DNA of 8,264 nucleotides from Candidatus Woesearchaeota archaeon (GTDB lineage Archaea; Nanobdellota; Nanobdellia; Woesearchaeales; B29-G15), in assembly GCA_003650585.1 (NCBI GenBank), contig QMQS01000048.1, forward strand, positions 1 through 8,264, given 5' to 3'. Both the position numbers and the translations under genes were made by a program. The number at the start of each line of letters is the position of its first letter. Position 1 is the stretch's first letter. Of this stretch, positions 1 through 7,137 are shown piece by piece. Under the pieces are notes generated by a model. The model was not told the DNA's origin and ran no database searches. It saw nothing but the letters and a program-made list of their open reading frames with translations.

Positions 1-13
1 AAAAATTTATAAA
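1..13 (+). promoter_or_regulatory. Archaeal TATA/BRE promoter of the sugar-nucleotide operon
   Basis: A run of five A bases (BRE-like, 1-5) is followed by TTTATAAA at 6-13. With the usual archaeal spacing of about 25 bases from the box centre, transcription would start near 33-37. That leaves a leader of about 20 bases which contains the ribosome binding site at 44-51. The same octamer stands in front of the oligosaccharyltransferase gene on the other strand. The box is clear by eye; the start site is inferred, and sequence upstream of base 1 is not available. Confidence 0.65.
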
Positions 14-43
14 CACATAACAAGTATTACTGGGCTAAGGCGC

Positions 44-51
44 GGGGGTGA
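44..51 (+). promoter_or_regulatory. Ribosome binding site that decides the start of the first gene
   Basis: GGGGGTGA can pair with the archaeal 16S tail (UCACCUCC) along its whole length with a single G-U wobble. The GTG at 48-50 lies inside this pairing region, so it is unlikely to be the initiator. The TTG at 57 follows the G core by eight bases, a normal distance. This argues for a TTG start. Confidence 0.55.
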
Positions 52-56
52 GGAGT

Positions 57-1088
57 TTGGGTAAGAAACTGGTGTTTGGTTTGGTGGGTTGTGGTAGGAT
101 TGCCAATAAGCATGCTAAGATACTCTCAGAATTAGATGGTGCAGAGTTGAGGTATGTGTGCGATATAAAGAGGGATAGGGCTGACAAATTTGCAAAGGAG
201 TACAAAGCAAAGCAGTTCTATGATTACTCTGAGCTTCTCAAACAAAAGGATATTGATGTTGTTGATATCTGTACCCCGTCTGGGCTTCACCCCGAGATGA
301 CAGTCAAGGCAGCCAGGCAAGGGTTTCATGTTGTTACAGAGAAGCCCATGGCATTGAATCTTGAGGATGCAGACTGGATGATTGAGGAATGTAAGAAAAA
401 TGGTGTGATGCTCTTTGTGGTAAAGCAAAACCGGCTCAACCCACCGGTGCAGAGGGCAAGGGAGGCACTAGAACAAAGCAGATTTGGCAAGTTGTTTTTG
501 CTCAACACGACTGTGAGATGGACTAGACCGCAGGAGTACTATGATATGGACGAATGGCGGGGCACAAAGAGGTTTGATGGGGGTGTGCTTCTGAACCAAG
601 CCTCGCACCATGTTGACCTAATCCTGTGGTTCGGTGGACCAGTTGAGTCTGTGCTCGCCAAGGTGGCACGCCTTGACCACGATATAGAAGTGGAGGATAC
701 TGCAGTCGCTCTGTTGAAATTCAAGTCAGGGGCTTTAGGCGTCATAGAAGCCACAACCTGCACATACCCACACAACCTTGAGGGCTCTTTGACGATACTG
801 GGTAAGAACGGGAGTGTCAAGATTGGAGGGTTTGCAGTGAATAAAATTGAAACCTGGATTTTCAAGGATATTCGAAACGAGGATCAGTACATACAAGAGA
901 GCTCCACATTCCCACCAGATGTGTATGGATACGGCCACCGTGTTTACCTACAAAATGTGATAGACACAATACTTGGAAGAGCCCAGCCATACACAGATGG
1001 ATACGAGGGCAGAAAATCGCTTGAGGTGATAATGGCTATTTACAAGTCTGCTGCCACAGGTAAGGAGGTTAAGTTACCATTAAAATGA
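57..1088 (+). CDS. Gfo/Idh/MocA sugar-nucleotide dehydrogenase, WbpB-like
   Basis: This is probably the NAD-dependent 3-dehydrogenase that oxidises UDP-N-acetylglucosaminuronic acid to its 3-keto form, the first step specific to UDP-GlcNAc(3NAc)A synthesis. It would act in the cytoplasm. Numbering the 343-residue form from the TTG at 57, the Rossmann nucleotide motif GCGRIA is at 11-16, the family EKP motif with the conserved lysine at 95-97, and the active-site block with H184, H185 and D187 follows in the C-terminal substrate domain. Length is normal for the family. A GTG at 48 would add three residues but sits inside the ribosome binding site. The stop overlaps the next start as ATGA. The family also holds inositol and other sugar dehydrogenases, so the family call is firm. 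The specific substrate rests on the neighbouring acetyltransferase and aminotransferase. Confidence 0.88.
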   Translation: MGKKLVFGLVGCGRIANKHAKILSELDGAELRYVCDIKRDRADKFAKEYKAKQFYDYSELLKQKDIDVVDICTPSGLHPEMTVKAARQGFHVVTEKPMALNLEDADWMIEECKKNGVMLFVVKQNRLNPPVQRAREALEQSRFGKLFLLNTTVRWTRPQEYYDMDEWRGTKRFDGGVLLNQASHHVDLILWFGGPVESVLAKVARLDHDIEVEDTAVALLKFKSGALGVIEATTCTYPHNLEGSLTILGKNGSVKIGGFAVNKIETWIFKDIRNEDQYIQESSTFPPDVYGYGHRVYLQNVIDTILGRAQPYTDGYEGRKSLEVIMAIYKSAATGKEVKLPLK

Positions 1089-1717
1089 TTGCAAAAACCG
1101 CAGTGATACACAGGAATGTCAAGCTTGGTAGGAATGTTGTTGTCGAGGAGTTTGTGATAATCGGTAAACCCCCAAAGGGGTATAGAGAGGGGGAACTTGA
1201 GACAGTCATAGGCGATAACTCAGTCATAAGAAGCCACACAGTGATATATGCTGGAAATAAGATAGGGAGTAACTTCAACACAGGGCATGGGGTGATGATT
1301 CGGGAACTTAATGAGATAGGTGATAATGTTTCAATCGGTACCAATTCAGACGTTGAGCACCATGTTAAGATTGGCAACAATGTGAGGATACACTCAAATG
1401 GGTTTATCCCAGAGTTTAGTGAGCTTAGGGAGGGGTGTTGGATTGGACCCAATGTTGTTCTGACCAATGCAAAGTACCCGCGCTCTGTCGAGGTGAAGAA
1501 GAGGTTAAAGGGACCATGTATAATGGAGGGAGCTATTATTGGAGCAAACGCCACTATCCTGCCTGGATTGAACATAGGAACCAACGCAATAGTTGGGGCT
1601 GGCTCGGTTGTTACAAGGGACGTAGAACCAGAAACAGTGGTTGTGGGCAACCCAGCGAGGGTTGTAAAAAAGAGGGAGGAGCTTGTGTATGAAGACAACA
1701 AAAAGGCGTATAGGTGA
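1085..1717 (+). CDS. Left-handed beta-helix N-acetyltransferase, WbpD-like
   Basis: Predicted to acetylate the 3-amino group of UDP-GlcNAc3NA, giving UDP-GlcNAc(3NAc)A with acetyl-CoA as donor, in the cytoplasm and as a trimer like its family. The 210 residues show hexapeptide-repeat sequence through most of the length (for example IGDNVSIG at 78-85, IGNNVRI at 96-102, IGANATI at 152-158). His68 in TGHG is a candidate catalytic base. WIGPNVVLTN (119-128), then the YPR motif at 131-133 and the closing VVGNPARVV at 186-194, are typical of the WxcM-N/WbpD-type subgroup. The start ATG overlaps the preceding stop by four bases. A GGAGGT at 1064-1069 is rather far upstream, so translational coupling is likely. 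The exact acceptor is inferred from the two flanking genes; a related amino-sugar acetyltransferase remains possible. Confidence 0.85.
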   Translation: MIAKTAVIHRNVKLGRNVVVEEFVIIGKPPKGYREGELETVIGDNSVIRSHTVIYAGNKIGSNFNTGHGVMIRELNEIGDNVSIGTNSDVEHHVKIGNNVRIHSNGFIPEFSELREGCWIGPNVVLTNAKYPRSVEVKKRLKGPCIMEGAIIGANATILPGLNIGTNAIVGAGSVVTRDVEPETVVVGNPARVVKKREELVYEDNKKAYR

Positions 1718-1718
1718 T
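1713..1718 (+). promoter_or_regulatory. GGTGAT ribosome binding site of the aminotransferase gene
   Basis: GGTGAT matches the 3' part of the archaeal Shine-Dalgarno sequence and overlaps the stop of the acetyltransferase gene. Its GG core ends five bases before the ATG at 1720. It also covers the GTG at 1714, which makes that codon a poor start. A TTG at 1723 is a further candidate, because it would give the N-terminus MNIPLVDL common in this family. Confidence 0.45.
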
Positions 1719-1719
1719 A

Positions 1720-2835
1720 ATGTTGAATATTCCACTCGTTGATTTGAGGGCTCAGTACCAAGCACTAAAACCAGAGCTTGATGCAAAAATTAAGGAGATT
1801 ATTGAGCACACAGCGTTCATAAAGGGCAAGGATTTGGAGAGGTTTGAGAGGGAGTTTGCTGAGTATTGTGGTGTGAAGCGGTGCGTGGCAGTGAAGAGCG
1901 GTACTGCTGCTTTGTTTTTGGCATTCAAGGCATTAGAGTTAGGGCCTGGTGAGGTAATAATCCCAGTGAACACATTCATTGCCACAGCCGAGGTGATACA
2001 CCAAAACAATCTCAGCATAAAGTTCGTGGATGTTGATAGGGAGACCTTTCTTATGGACCTCGAGGGGGTGAAGGCGGCTATTACACCTTATACGAAAGCA
2101 ATTGTGCCAGTACACCTCTATGGTCAAATGGTTGATATGCACGCTTTAAAAGAGCTAATTGGTAGCAGGGATATAAAGATAATTGAGGATGCTTGCCAGT
2201 CAGTTGGGGCAAATATTAATGGTGTGGGGCTTGCCAAATTTTCTGATATTGCATGTGTTTCATTCTTTCCCAGCAAGGTATTGGGTGCATATGGTGATGG
2301 TGGCGCTATCTTAACCAACTCCAACGAGCTTGCTGACAAGATAGCAATGCTTCGTGACCATGGTCGAAAGCCTAGCGACAAGTACATCCACACGATTGAG
2401 GGTTACAACGAGAGGCTAGACAATTTGCAAGCGGGCATCTTGAGGGTTAAACTGAGGCATCTCGAAGAGTGGCTAAAGGCAAGGCAGAGGAATGCTATGC
2501 TCTACAACAATTACCTTAAGGATGTGAGCCAGGTTGTGCTGCCAAAAACCCAACCCAATGCAAAGCATGTTTATTATGTTTATGTGGTTATGGTGGAGAG
2601 GCGTGACGAGCTCAGGGAATACTTGAAACAGCATGGGGTTGCGAGTGGCATCCATTACCCAGTGCCATTACACCTCCAGCCCGCTTACAATTGGATGGGG
2701 CTCAAAGAGGGGGATTTCCCAGTGGCAGAGTACCAGGCAAAACGCATCCTTTCTCTCCCGATGTACCCTGAGCTGAGTGAAGAGCAGATAAAGAAAATAT
2801 GCGAACTGATTAAGGAGTTCTATGAGAGGCATTAA
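1720..2835 (+). CDS. DegT/DnrJ/EryC1/StrS PLP aminotransferase, WbpE-like
   Basis: Predicted to aminate UDP-3-keto-GlcNAc-uronic acid at C3 with glutamate as donor, between the dehydrogenase and acetyltransferase steps, in the cytoplasm. From ATG 1720 it is 371 residues, a normal length. Visible fold type I features are the N-terminal IPLVDLRAQY at 4-13, the phosphate-binding SGTAAL at 60-65, the cofactor-contacting Asp157 in IEDACQS, the Schiff-base Lys186 in SFFPSKVLGAYGDGG, the GYNERLDNLQAGIL block at 228-241 and the substrate-loop YPVPLHLQPAY at 313-323. All key residues are present, so it should be active. It starts two bases after the acetyltransferase stop and overlaps the next gene by 14 bases. 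Members of this family aminate many nucleotide sugars at C3 or C4, so the substrate is inferred from the operon. Confidence 0.9.
   Translation: MLNIPLVDLRAQYQALKPELDAKIKEIIEHTAFIKGKDLERFEREFAEYCGVKRCVAVKSGTAALFLAFKALELGPGEVIIPVNTFIATAEVIHQNNLSIKFVDVDRETFLMDLEGVKAAITPYTKAIVPVHLYGQMVDMHALKELIGSRDIKIIEDACQSVGANINGVGLAKFSDIACVSFFPSKVLGAYGDGGAILTNSNELADKIAMLRDHGRKPSDKYIHTIEGYNERLDNLQAGILRVKLRHLEEWLKARQRNAMLYNNYLKDVSQVVLPKTQPNAKHVYYVYVVMVERRDELREYLKQHGVASGIHYPVPLHLQPAYNWMGLKEGDFPVAEYQAKRILSLPMYPELSEEQIKKICELIKEFYERH
2812..2817 (+). promoter_or_regulatory. Ribosome binding site of the second acyltransferase
   Basis: AAGGAG lies inside the end of the aminotransferase gene, four bases before the ATG at 2822, and supports that start despite the 14-base overlap. 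Confidence 0.45.
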
Positions 2836-3352
2836 ACAAATCTACGAGCTGGGCATGCAAGTACTTTTAGGCTTAGCAATATTTGAAACCCCTGGGCTCA
2901 AGCAACTAAAGCATCTGTGGTACAGGTTGCATTTCAGAACAGGGAGGATAAACATTGGGGCAGGGGTGAAACTATTGGAGGTGCATCCAAACCTCTCTAA
3001 GCACAAGTTAGAGATTGGGGATGAGGTTGTGATATGCCTTGGTTGTTACATTGATTATACCGGGGGTCTAAAGATTGGAAACAGGGTCAATATTAGCCAA
3101 GACACAATTATCTTCACACACGAACATGTTGTGGAAGGGGTGTCGCTTTTTGAGAACAGGATAAAGCCCTCAGGGTTAGAGATATCTGATGAGGTTTGGA
3201 TTGGTGCAAGGAGTGTAATTCTGCCAAGTGTAAACAAGATAGGCTATGGTGCTGTTATAGCAGCTGGTTCTGTGGTTACAAAGGATGTACCACCTAGGGC
3301 CATTGTTGCTGGGGTTCCAGCAAGGGTGAAAGGCAAGAGAAAACTGCATTGA
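2822..3352 (+). CDS. Hexapeptide-repeat acyltransferase (maltose/WcaF O-acetyltransferase type)
   Basis: This is a 176-residue transferase of the left-handed beta-helix class, most like the LbH maltose O-acetyltransferase and capsule O-acetyltransferase group. An N-terminal helical, fairly hydrophobic stretch (about 1-37) precedes the repeats, which run from about 43 to 165. These include IGNRVNIS at 85-92, the active-site FTHEH at 98-102 with candidate catalytic His100, VWIGARSVILP at 125-135 and the closing AGSVVTKDVPPRAIVAGVPA at 148-167. It belongs to a different subgroup from the acetyltransferase two genes upstream, so it probably adds an acetyl or other acyl group to another sugar or to the assembled glycan. 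Being last in the operon, translationally overlapped, fits glycan decoration. The acceptor and the acyl donor cannot be read from the sequence. Confidence 0.8.
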   Translation: MRGIKQIYELGMQVLLGLAIFETPGLKQLKHLWYRLHFRTGRINIGAGVKLLEVHPNLSKHKLEIGDEVVICLGCYIDYTGGLKIGNRVNISQDTIIFTHEHVVEGVSLFENRIKPSGLEISDEVWIGARSVILPSVNKIGYGAVIAAGSVVTKDVPPRAIVAGVPARVKGKRKLH

Positions 3353-3357
3353 GCTCA
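3350..3357. other. Convergent gene junction formed by an 8-bp palindrome
   Basis: TGAGCTCA holds the TGA of the + strand acyltransferase and, on the other strand, the TGA of the glycosyltransferase, with only GC between. There is no room for a separate terminator, so both transcripts must end inside the opposing gene. Past its stop the - strand transcript meets a pyrimidine-rich stretch (bases 3331-3345 read on the - strand) that could serve as an archaeal U-rich terminator. No comparable T-run was seen on the + side. Confidence 0.5.
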
Positions 3358-4296
3358 GCTATTCTGTTCCATATCAAACAGTATTGCAAATAGCAAGAAT
3401 TGGGTACCCATTATCAGCAGCAGGGCTGTTAAGACAACCTGGTTGCCTGAGATTGGGCCATGGAGGGCTTCGAAGAGTATCTTGACCCCAAGGGCAAGCC
3501 CCATTGGTAGCATTATAAAAGCAAGGTAGTAAAAGAGCACCAATGGGTGGAAGTCCAGAAGGAGGTATCTCTTGTTGATCCTCCAAAAGAATTTTCTTAT
3601 TAGGCGGGGTGTCACTGTTGCCATATACTTCAGAATCTTAATCTGGGACTGCCTCTCACCTGGGCGGTATATGGCTCGCCTTGGCACATCCTTTACCCTT
3701 ATGTTGTACAAAGAGAATGTGATTAGGAAGTCTGATACATAGCCATAGCCTGCCTTTGCATAATCCCAATTCACTCTATCAATCGCCTCTTTGGTAATAG
3801 CAGTATAGCCGTCCTGCGTGTCAAACAACTTCCAGTAGCCAGATGCCATCTTTGTTATGAATGTGAGCGCTGAGTTGCCTATCAATCTCACCAAAGGCAT
3901 TTTGTATTCAGAGAAGCCACCCTCAAGGAAGCGGTTGCCTTTGGTGTAATCTGCTTCACCCTTAACAAGCGGCTCAAGAAAGTTGGGCAGGTCTCTTAGG
4001 TCCATCTGGTAATCACCACCTATAACCACTGCTATATCATACCCGTCTGCAGACGCCCTCTTGTAGCCAGTGATTATTGCATACCCAGGTCCAAGATTCT
4101 TTTCGTGTTGTAGGAGTGTAATGCGTTTGTCTTTCTTTGCTATCTCCCTAACCACCTTAGCTGTGTTGTCTGTACTCCCATCATCAATAACATAAATCTT
4201 GTCCACTGTCTTTGGCACATGCTCTAGAGTTGGTCTAATTAATTTCTCCTCGTTGCGTGCAGGTATTACCAGTGCCACACTTTTGCCCTTATACAT
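3355..4296 (-). CDS. Membrane-anchored family 2 glycosyltransferase (dolichol-phosphate sugar transferase type)
   Basis: Likely transfers a sugar from a nucleotide donor to a polyprenyl (dolichol) phosphate or lipid-linked glycan on the cytoplasmic face. The 313 residues open with the GT-A start VALVIPARNEE (7-17), DDGS at 38-41 for nucleotide binding, and GGDYQMD at 93-99 in place of the usual GDGQMD metal-binding segment. FDTQDGY at 158-164 corresponds to the conserved acceptor/catalytic segment. An arginine-rich YRPGERQS follows at 210-217. Two C-terminal membrane segments (about 250-274 and 286-307) anchor it, and it ends in the FDMEQN tail seen in many GT2 proteins of this type. The ATG follows the AglB stop by one base. 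A longer reading from 4395 would overlap about 100 bases of AglB and is not supported. Haloferax AglJ-like first-sugar transferases are the closest functional idea. The donor sugar is unknown. Confidence 0.88.
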   Translation of the reverse strand: MYKGKSVALVIPARNEEKLIRPTLEHVPKTVDKIYVIDDGSTDNTAKVVREIAKKDKRITLLQHEKNLGPGYAIITGYKRASADGYDIAVVIGGDYQMDLRDLPNFLEPLVKGEADYTKGNRFLEGGFSEYKMPLVRLIGNSALTFITKMASGYWKLFDTQDGYTAITKEAIDRVNWDYAKAGYGYVSDFLITFSLYNIRVKDVPRRAIYRPGERQSQIKILKYMATVTPRLIRKFFWRINKRYLLLDFHPLVLFYYLAFIMLPMGLALGVKILFEALHGPISGNQVVLTALLLIMGTQFLLFAILFDMEQNS

Positions 4297-4297
4297 T

Positions 4298-7132
4298 TTA
4301 ACCAAAGATTGTGTTGTTCTGGTTACACGACCAGTCAACCTTCCAGACATAGATGTCTCCACCAGTGAATTGGGTGCGATGGTCAAACAATTCAAAGCAT
4401 TTCATACCATGACCCTCGTAAAAGAAGAGCTTGTGGAATGTGCTCTGTGCAAGCTCTGGTGCCAAGAGCACCGAGGCATACTTACCGCCCACACTGGTCG
4501 GTGGAATGAGTGTTAATGAGAGCCCTATAGTTTCCCCCTTGTATTCCTTAACAGCATAGCCATCCTTTGTTGGATAAACAAATGTGTTGGGATAAACCTT
4601 ACCTGTGGTTGTGCTCACAAATGCTGTCATGTTTTCTAGGTCAATCTCAAATGGAATTATGTTCCCCTTTCCAACGTTGTGGGGGCATATGAGCTTGCGG
4701 CCCTGTGTCTGGCAGGTGTACTTCCTGCTTGCATAACTGGGCCAGGGTGCTATCCAGTCATCCGCATCAGTGCTTTTTATCTCATAATAATATCTCATTG
4801 CATCTTCCTCAGAGAGGTTGTACTTTGTCTTTAGCAACTCAATACCCTTTGTCCTCTCTCTGAGCTTGATAACATCCCTGTACATACTTGCCTTAACAAA
4901 ATCCCAACTACCGAAATGTGCCCACACCCCTGATTTGCCAATCATATCATCAGATGTAATATAGTAATCCTCTGGCGGGTTGCAATGGGTGTATTTCAGC
5001 ACCTCATTGGTTGTTTCACTACTCACGCCATTGTTGGCAAGTATGGTGGCTGCCTCTTGTTTGTCAACCCTAATAATCTTGTAGAGTAGGTCGACGCTCT
5101 TGGGTGTGTCCCTAAGCTCTTTGTTCAAAACCTCAAATGCAGTGTTTGAGCCACAGTCAAGCATTCTAAGTATGCCAACTGTTGTTGCCTCATCTGAGGT
5201 GAGCAAACTGAGCCCAATCCAGTGTGCCATGGGTGTGTTTTGTGAGGCACCATCAAATGTGACAGCCCTGTCTGCTATTGCCTTGAACCAGTGACCAAAG
5301 TCCCACCAGGAGTTGATGATTGCGTCTGGGGCTGATTCTTGCCTTATTTTCTCAAGAGCCTGGTACCAGGCGTCGTTCATTGAGGGTATCTCGTGGGTTG
5401 CTGTCCTGTAACCAGCGAGAGTGGGGCTAATGAGAATTACCAATACACCCACATAGAGTAGAGGTCTGGAGAGTGTTCTTTCTATCCCCAAACTTGAAGT
5501 AAAGAATCTCTCCAATAACACCAATAGCTTTCCAATGGCCACCCCAAACCCCAAGGCATAGATTGGTACCAAGAGTAGGGTGAAACGCACACCCCTCACA
5601 GAAGCAAAGAAGGTGATAACAAACCATATGAGGCACAACACTGAGAATTCAATGTTTACTCTCTCTTTTGTTCTAAGGAGATTAATGTATCTAGCAATGA
5701 ACGGGAGTGCAACAAGGAGGTCAAACGCCATAGCGTTGGTGGGTTGGAAGATTAAAACAACGAGCAAGAGCCAAACCCCGCCTCCAAATAGAAAATAGTA
5801 GTCGTTTTTGGTTAGTTTTCTCAAGTCAAAAGCAATTAGGAATATGCCCAGGATTGAAATGAAAAAGGAAATCGGTCCACCCATTGTAGAAATTACCTTA
5901 CTCACGCTCAATGCATTCTGCTCTGCCACTGTGGTCATGACATTGGGCCAGACCTTAAACACAGCCACTGCTTTTAGATAATAGTAACTGATGGGGTTGG
6001 AGAATGCGCCACTGATAAATTCTGAAAAGCTCTTGAATATGGTTACAGTAACTCCTGATACCAGAACAAACATCACACTTGTATAGACATTGTTTATGAC
6101 ATGCTTCTCAAAGTTTAAGCCCTGCTTGGTTACTAAGTTCCTCAAAAGGTTGAAGCCAAAGAAACTTAGTATAACCGCTACAATTAGATCAAAAATGAAC
6201 CACCATTCCCAAATCAAGCTGAATATTCCAACTGATAAGCCAGCCAATGCTGATAAGGTTATTTTTGATTTGAGTGTCTCTCTTTCCATTGCTTCGATGA
6301 ATAGCCAGGATATTAGCAACGGGAAGAGCACATTGTACGCGTCTGTATCAACAAAACCCCCAGAGGTTCTTGAGATAAATGGTGTGGCGACTGCCACCAT
6401 AACCGCAGCAACAAACCCCCCCACATTACCAGCAAACCTTCGCCCGAGGAAGAATGCGGGTACCACTGCCAATGCAGAGAAGATGATTGGGATGAAAAAG
6501 GCAGCCCCCATGAGGTCTTTAAACCCAAACACCCTGAGCAATTTGTACCAGTATGCAATGATGTAAGGGTGGAGGTTAAAGCTCATCTTTACCCCTAGTG
6601 GGGCAACCATGTGGTCGTTCCAGGGCACCCCATCCTTCAGCGTGTCCCACATATGCCCCTTTTCTATGATGTTCCTTGCCCTACGAAAGTATGCGTAAGG
6701 GTCTATTGCTAACAAGTAAGTATAACCATTAGGGTTCTTCAACTGCCCTTTGAAGTATTCTGAGGTCTTTTGGATTGAAGCCTCAATCTCCTTGCCCTTG
6801 TTTCTGAGAAAGTTCTCAAACATGTCCTGTAGAAGTTCCTGTTTTTGATACTGGGGTAGGTTTGGGTGCTGTTTATTAATGTCATCCATTATGGAGTTCT
6901 TTATGTTTGAATACACAGCATCCCTAGCCCACTCTTCTGTTATTGGAAGACTCGCGGGTGCCATTCTGATAACAAAGGCGAGGACAAAGGGTATCAAAAC
7001 CAGAACAGTGAGCACAACCCAAGACTGGTTCAATGCTTGAAGCCGAGCCGGCTTTGCTCCCTTGCCCCTTCTCTTTTTGAAGAATGAAACAATCTTTGTA
7101 AGGTCAATCTCTATTTCTTTCTCTTTTGGCAT
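4298..7132 (-). CDS. aglB: AglB/STT3 oligosaccharyltransferase, DPANN type
   Basis: Catalytic membrane enzyme that moves a glycan from a dolichol-linked donor to Asn in N-X-S/T sequons of exported proteins. The 944 residues have a charged cytoplasmic N-terminus, TM1 at about 38-56, an unusually long extracytoplasmic segment (57-140), then the first metal-binding motif D144-P-Y. About a dozen further membrane segments follow, up to residue 573, with the second motif D262-T-D264 and the EL5-loop glutamate E404 in TVAEQN. The soluble domain carries the sequon-binding motif as WWDFG (609-613). Six cysteines lie only in this outer domain (660, 717, 807, 816, 912, 936), as do three sequons (N772, N834, N939). 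The ATG at 7132 is chosen because a TATA box at 7169-7176 and a G-rich ribosome binding site precede it. An in-frame TTG at 7168 would lie upstream of the expected transcript start. It is followed one base later by the glycosyltransferase. Confidence 0.95.
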   Translation of the reverse strand: MPKEKEIEIDLTKIVSFFKKRRGKGAKPARLQALNQSWVVLTVLVLIPFVLAFVIRMAPASLPITEEWARDAVYSNIKNSIMDDINKQHPNLPQYQKQELLQDMFENFLRNKGKEIEASIQKTSEYFKGQLKNPNGYTYLLAIDPYAYFRRARNIIEKGHMWDTLKDGVPWNDHMVAPLGVKMSFNLHPYIIAYWYKLLRVFGFKDLMGAAFFIPIIFSALAVVPAFFLGRRFAGNVGGFVAAVMVAVATPFISRTSGGFVDTDAYNVLFPLLISWLFIEAMERETLKSKITLSALAGLSVGIFSLIWEWWFIFDLIVAVILSFFGFNLLRNLVTKQGLNFEKHVINNVYTSVMFVLVSGVTVTIFKSFSEFISGAFSNPISYYYLKAVAVFKVWPNVMTTVAEQNALSVSKVISTMGGPISFFISILGIFLIAFDLRKLTKNDYYFLFGGGVWLLLVVLIFQPTNAMAFDLLVALPFIARYINLLRTKERVNIEFSVLCLIWFVITFFASVRGVRFTLLLVPIYALGFGVAIGKLLVLLERFFTSSLGIERTLSRPLLYVGVLVILISPTLAGYRTATHEIPSMNDAWYQALEKIRQESAPDAIINSWWDFGHWFKAIADRAVTFDGASQNTPMAHWIGLSLLTSDEATTVGILRMLDCGSNTAFEVLNKELRDTPKSVDLLYKIIRVDKQEAATILANNGVSSETTNEVLKYTHCNPPEDYYITSDDMIGKSGVWAHFGSWDFVKASMYRDVIKLRERTKGIELLKTKYNLSEEDAMRYYYEIKSTDADDWIAPWPSYASRKYTCQTQGRKLICPHNVGKGNIIPFEIDLENMTAFVSTTTGKVYPNTFVYPTKDGYAVKEYKGETIGLSLTLIPPTSVGGKYASVLLAPELAQSTFHKLFFYEGHGMKCFELFDHRTQFTGGDIYVWKVDWSCNQNNTIFG

Positions 7133-7137
7133 TAAAA

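Noticed and set aside
1069..1761. Open frame of 230 codons on the - strand covering the N-acetyltransferase gene
   Set aside because: It lies wholly antisense to a well-supported beta-helix protein. Its Thr/Ser/Leu/Pro-rich, low-complexity translation mirrors the repeat codons of that gene, and it has no family motifs.
4297..4395. Longer glycosyltransferase N-terminus from 4395
   Set aside because: It would overlap the conserved end of AglB by about 100 bases, and the GT2 fold begins right after the ATG at 4296.
6090..6566. Open frame of 158 codons on the + strand inside aglB
   Set aside because: Antisense to conserved membrane segments and the DTD motif of AglB. It shows no recognisable domain and no convincing ribosome binding site.
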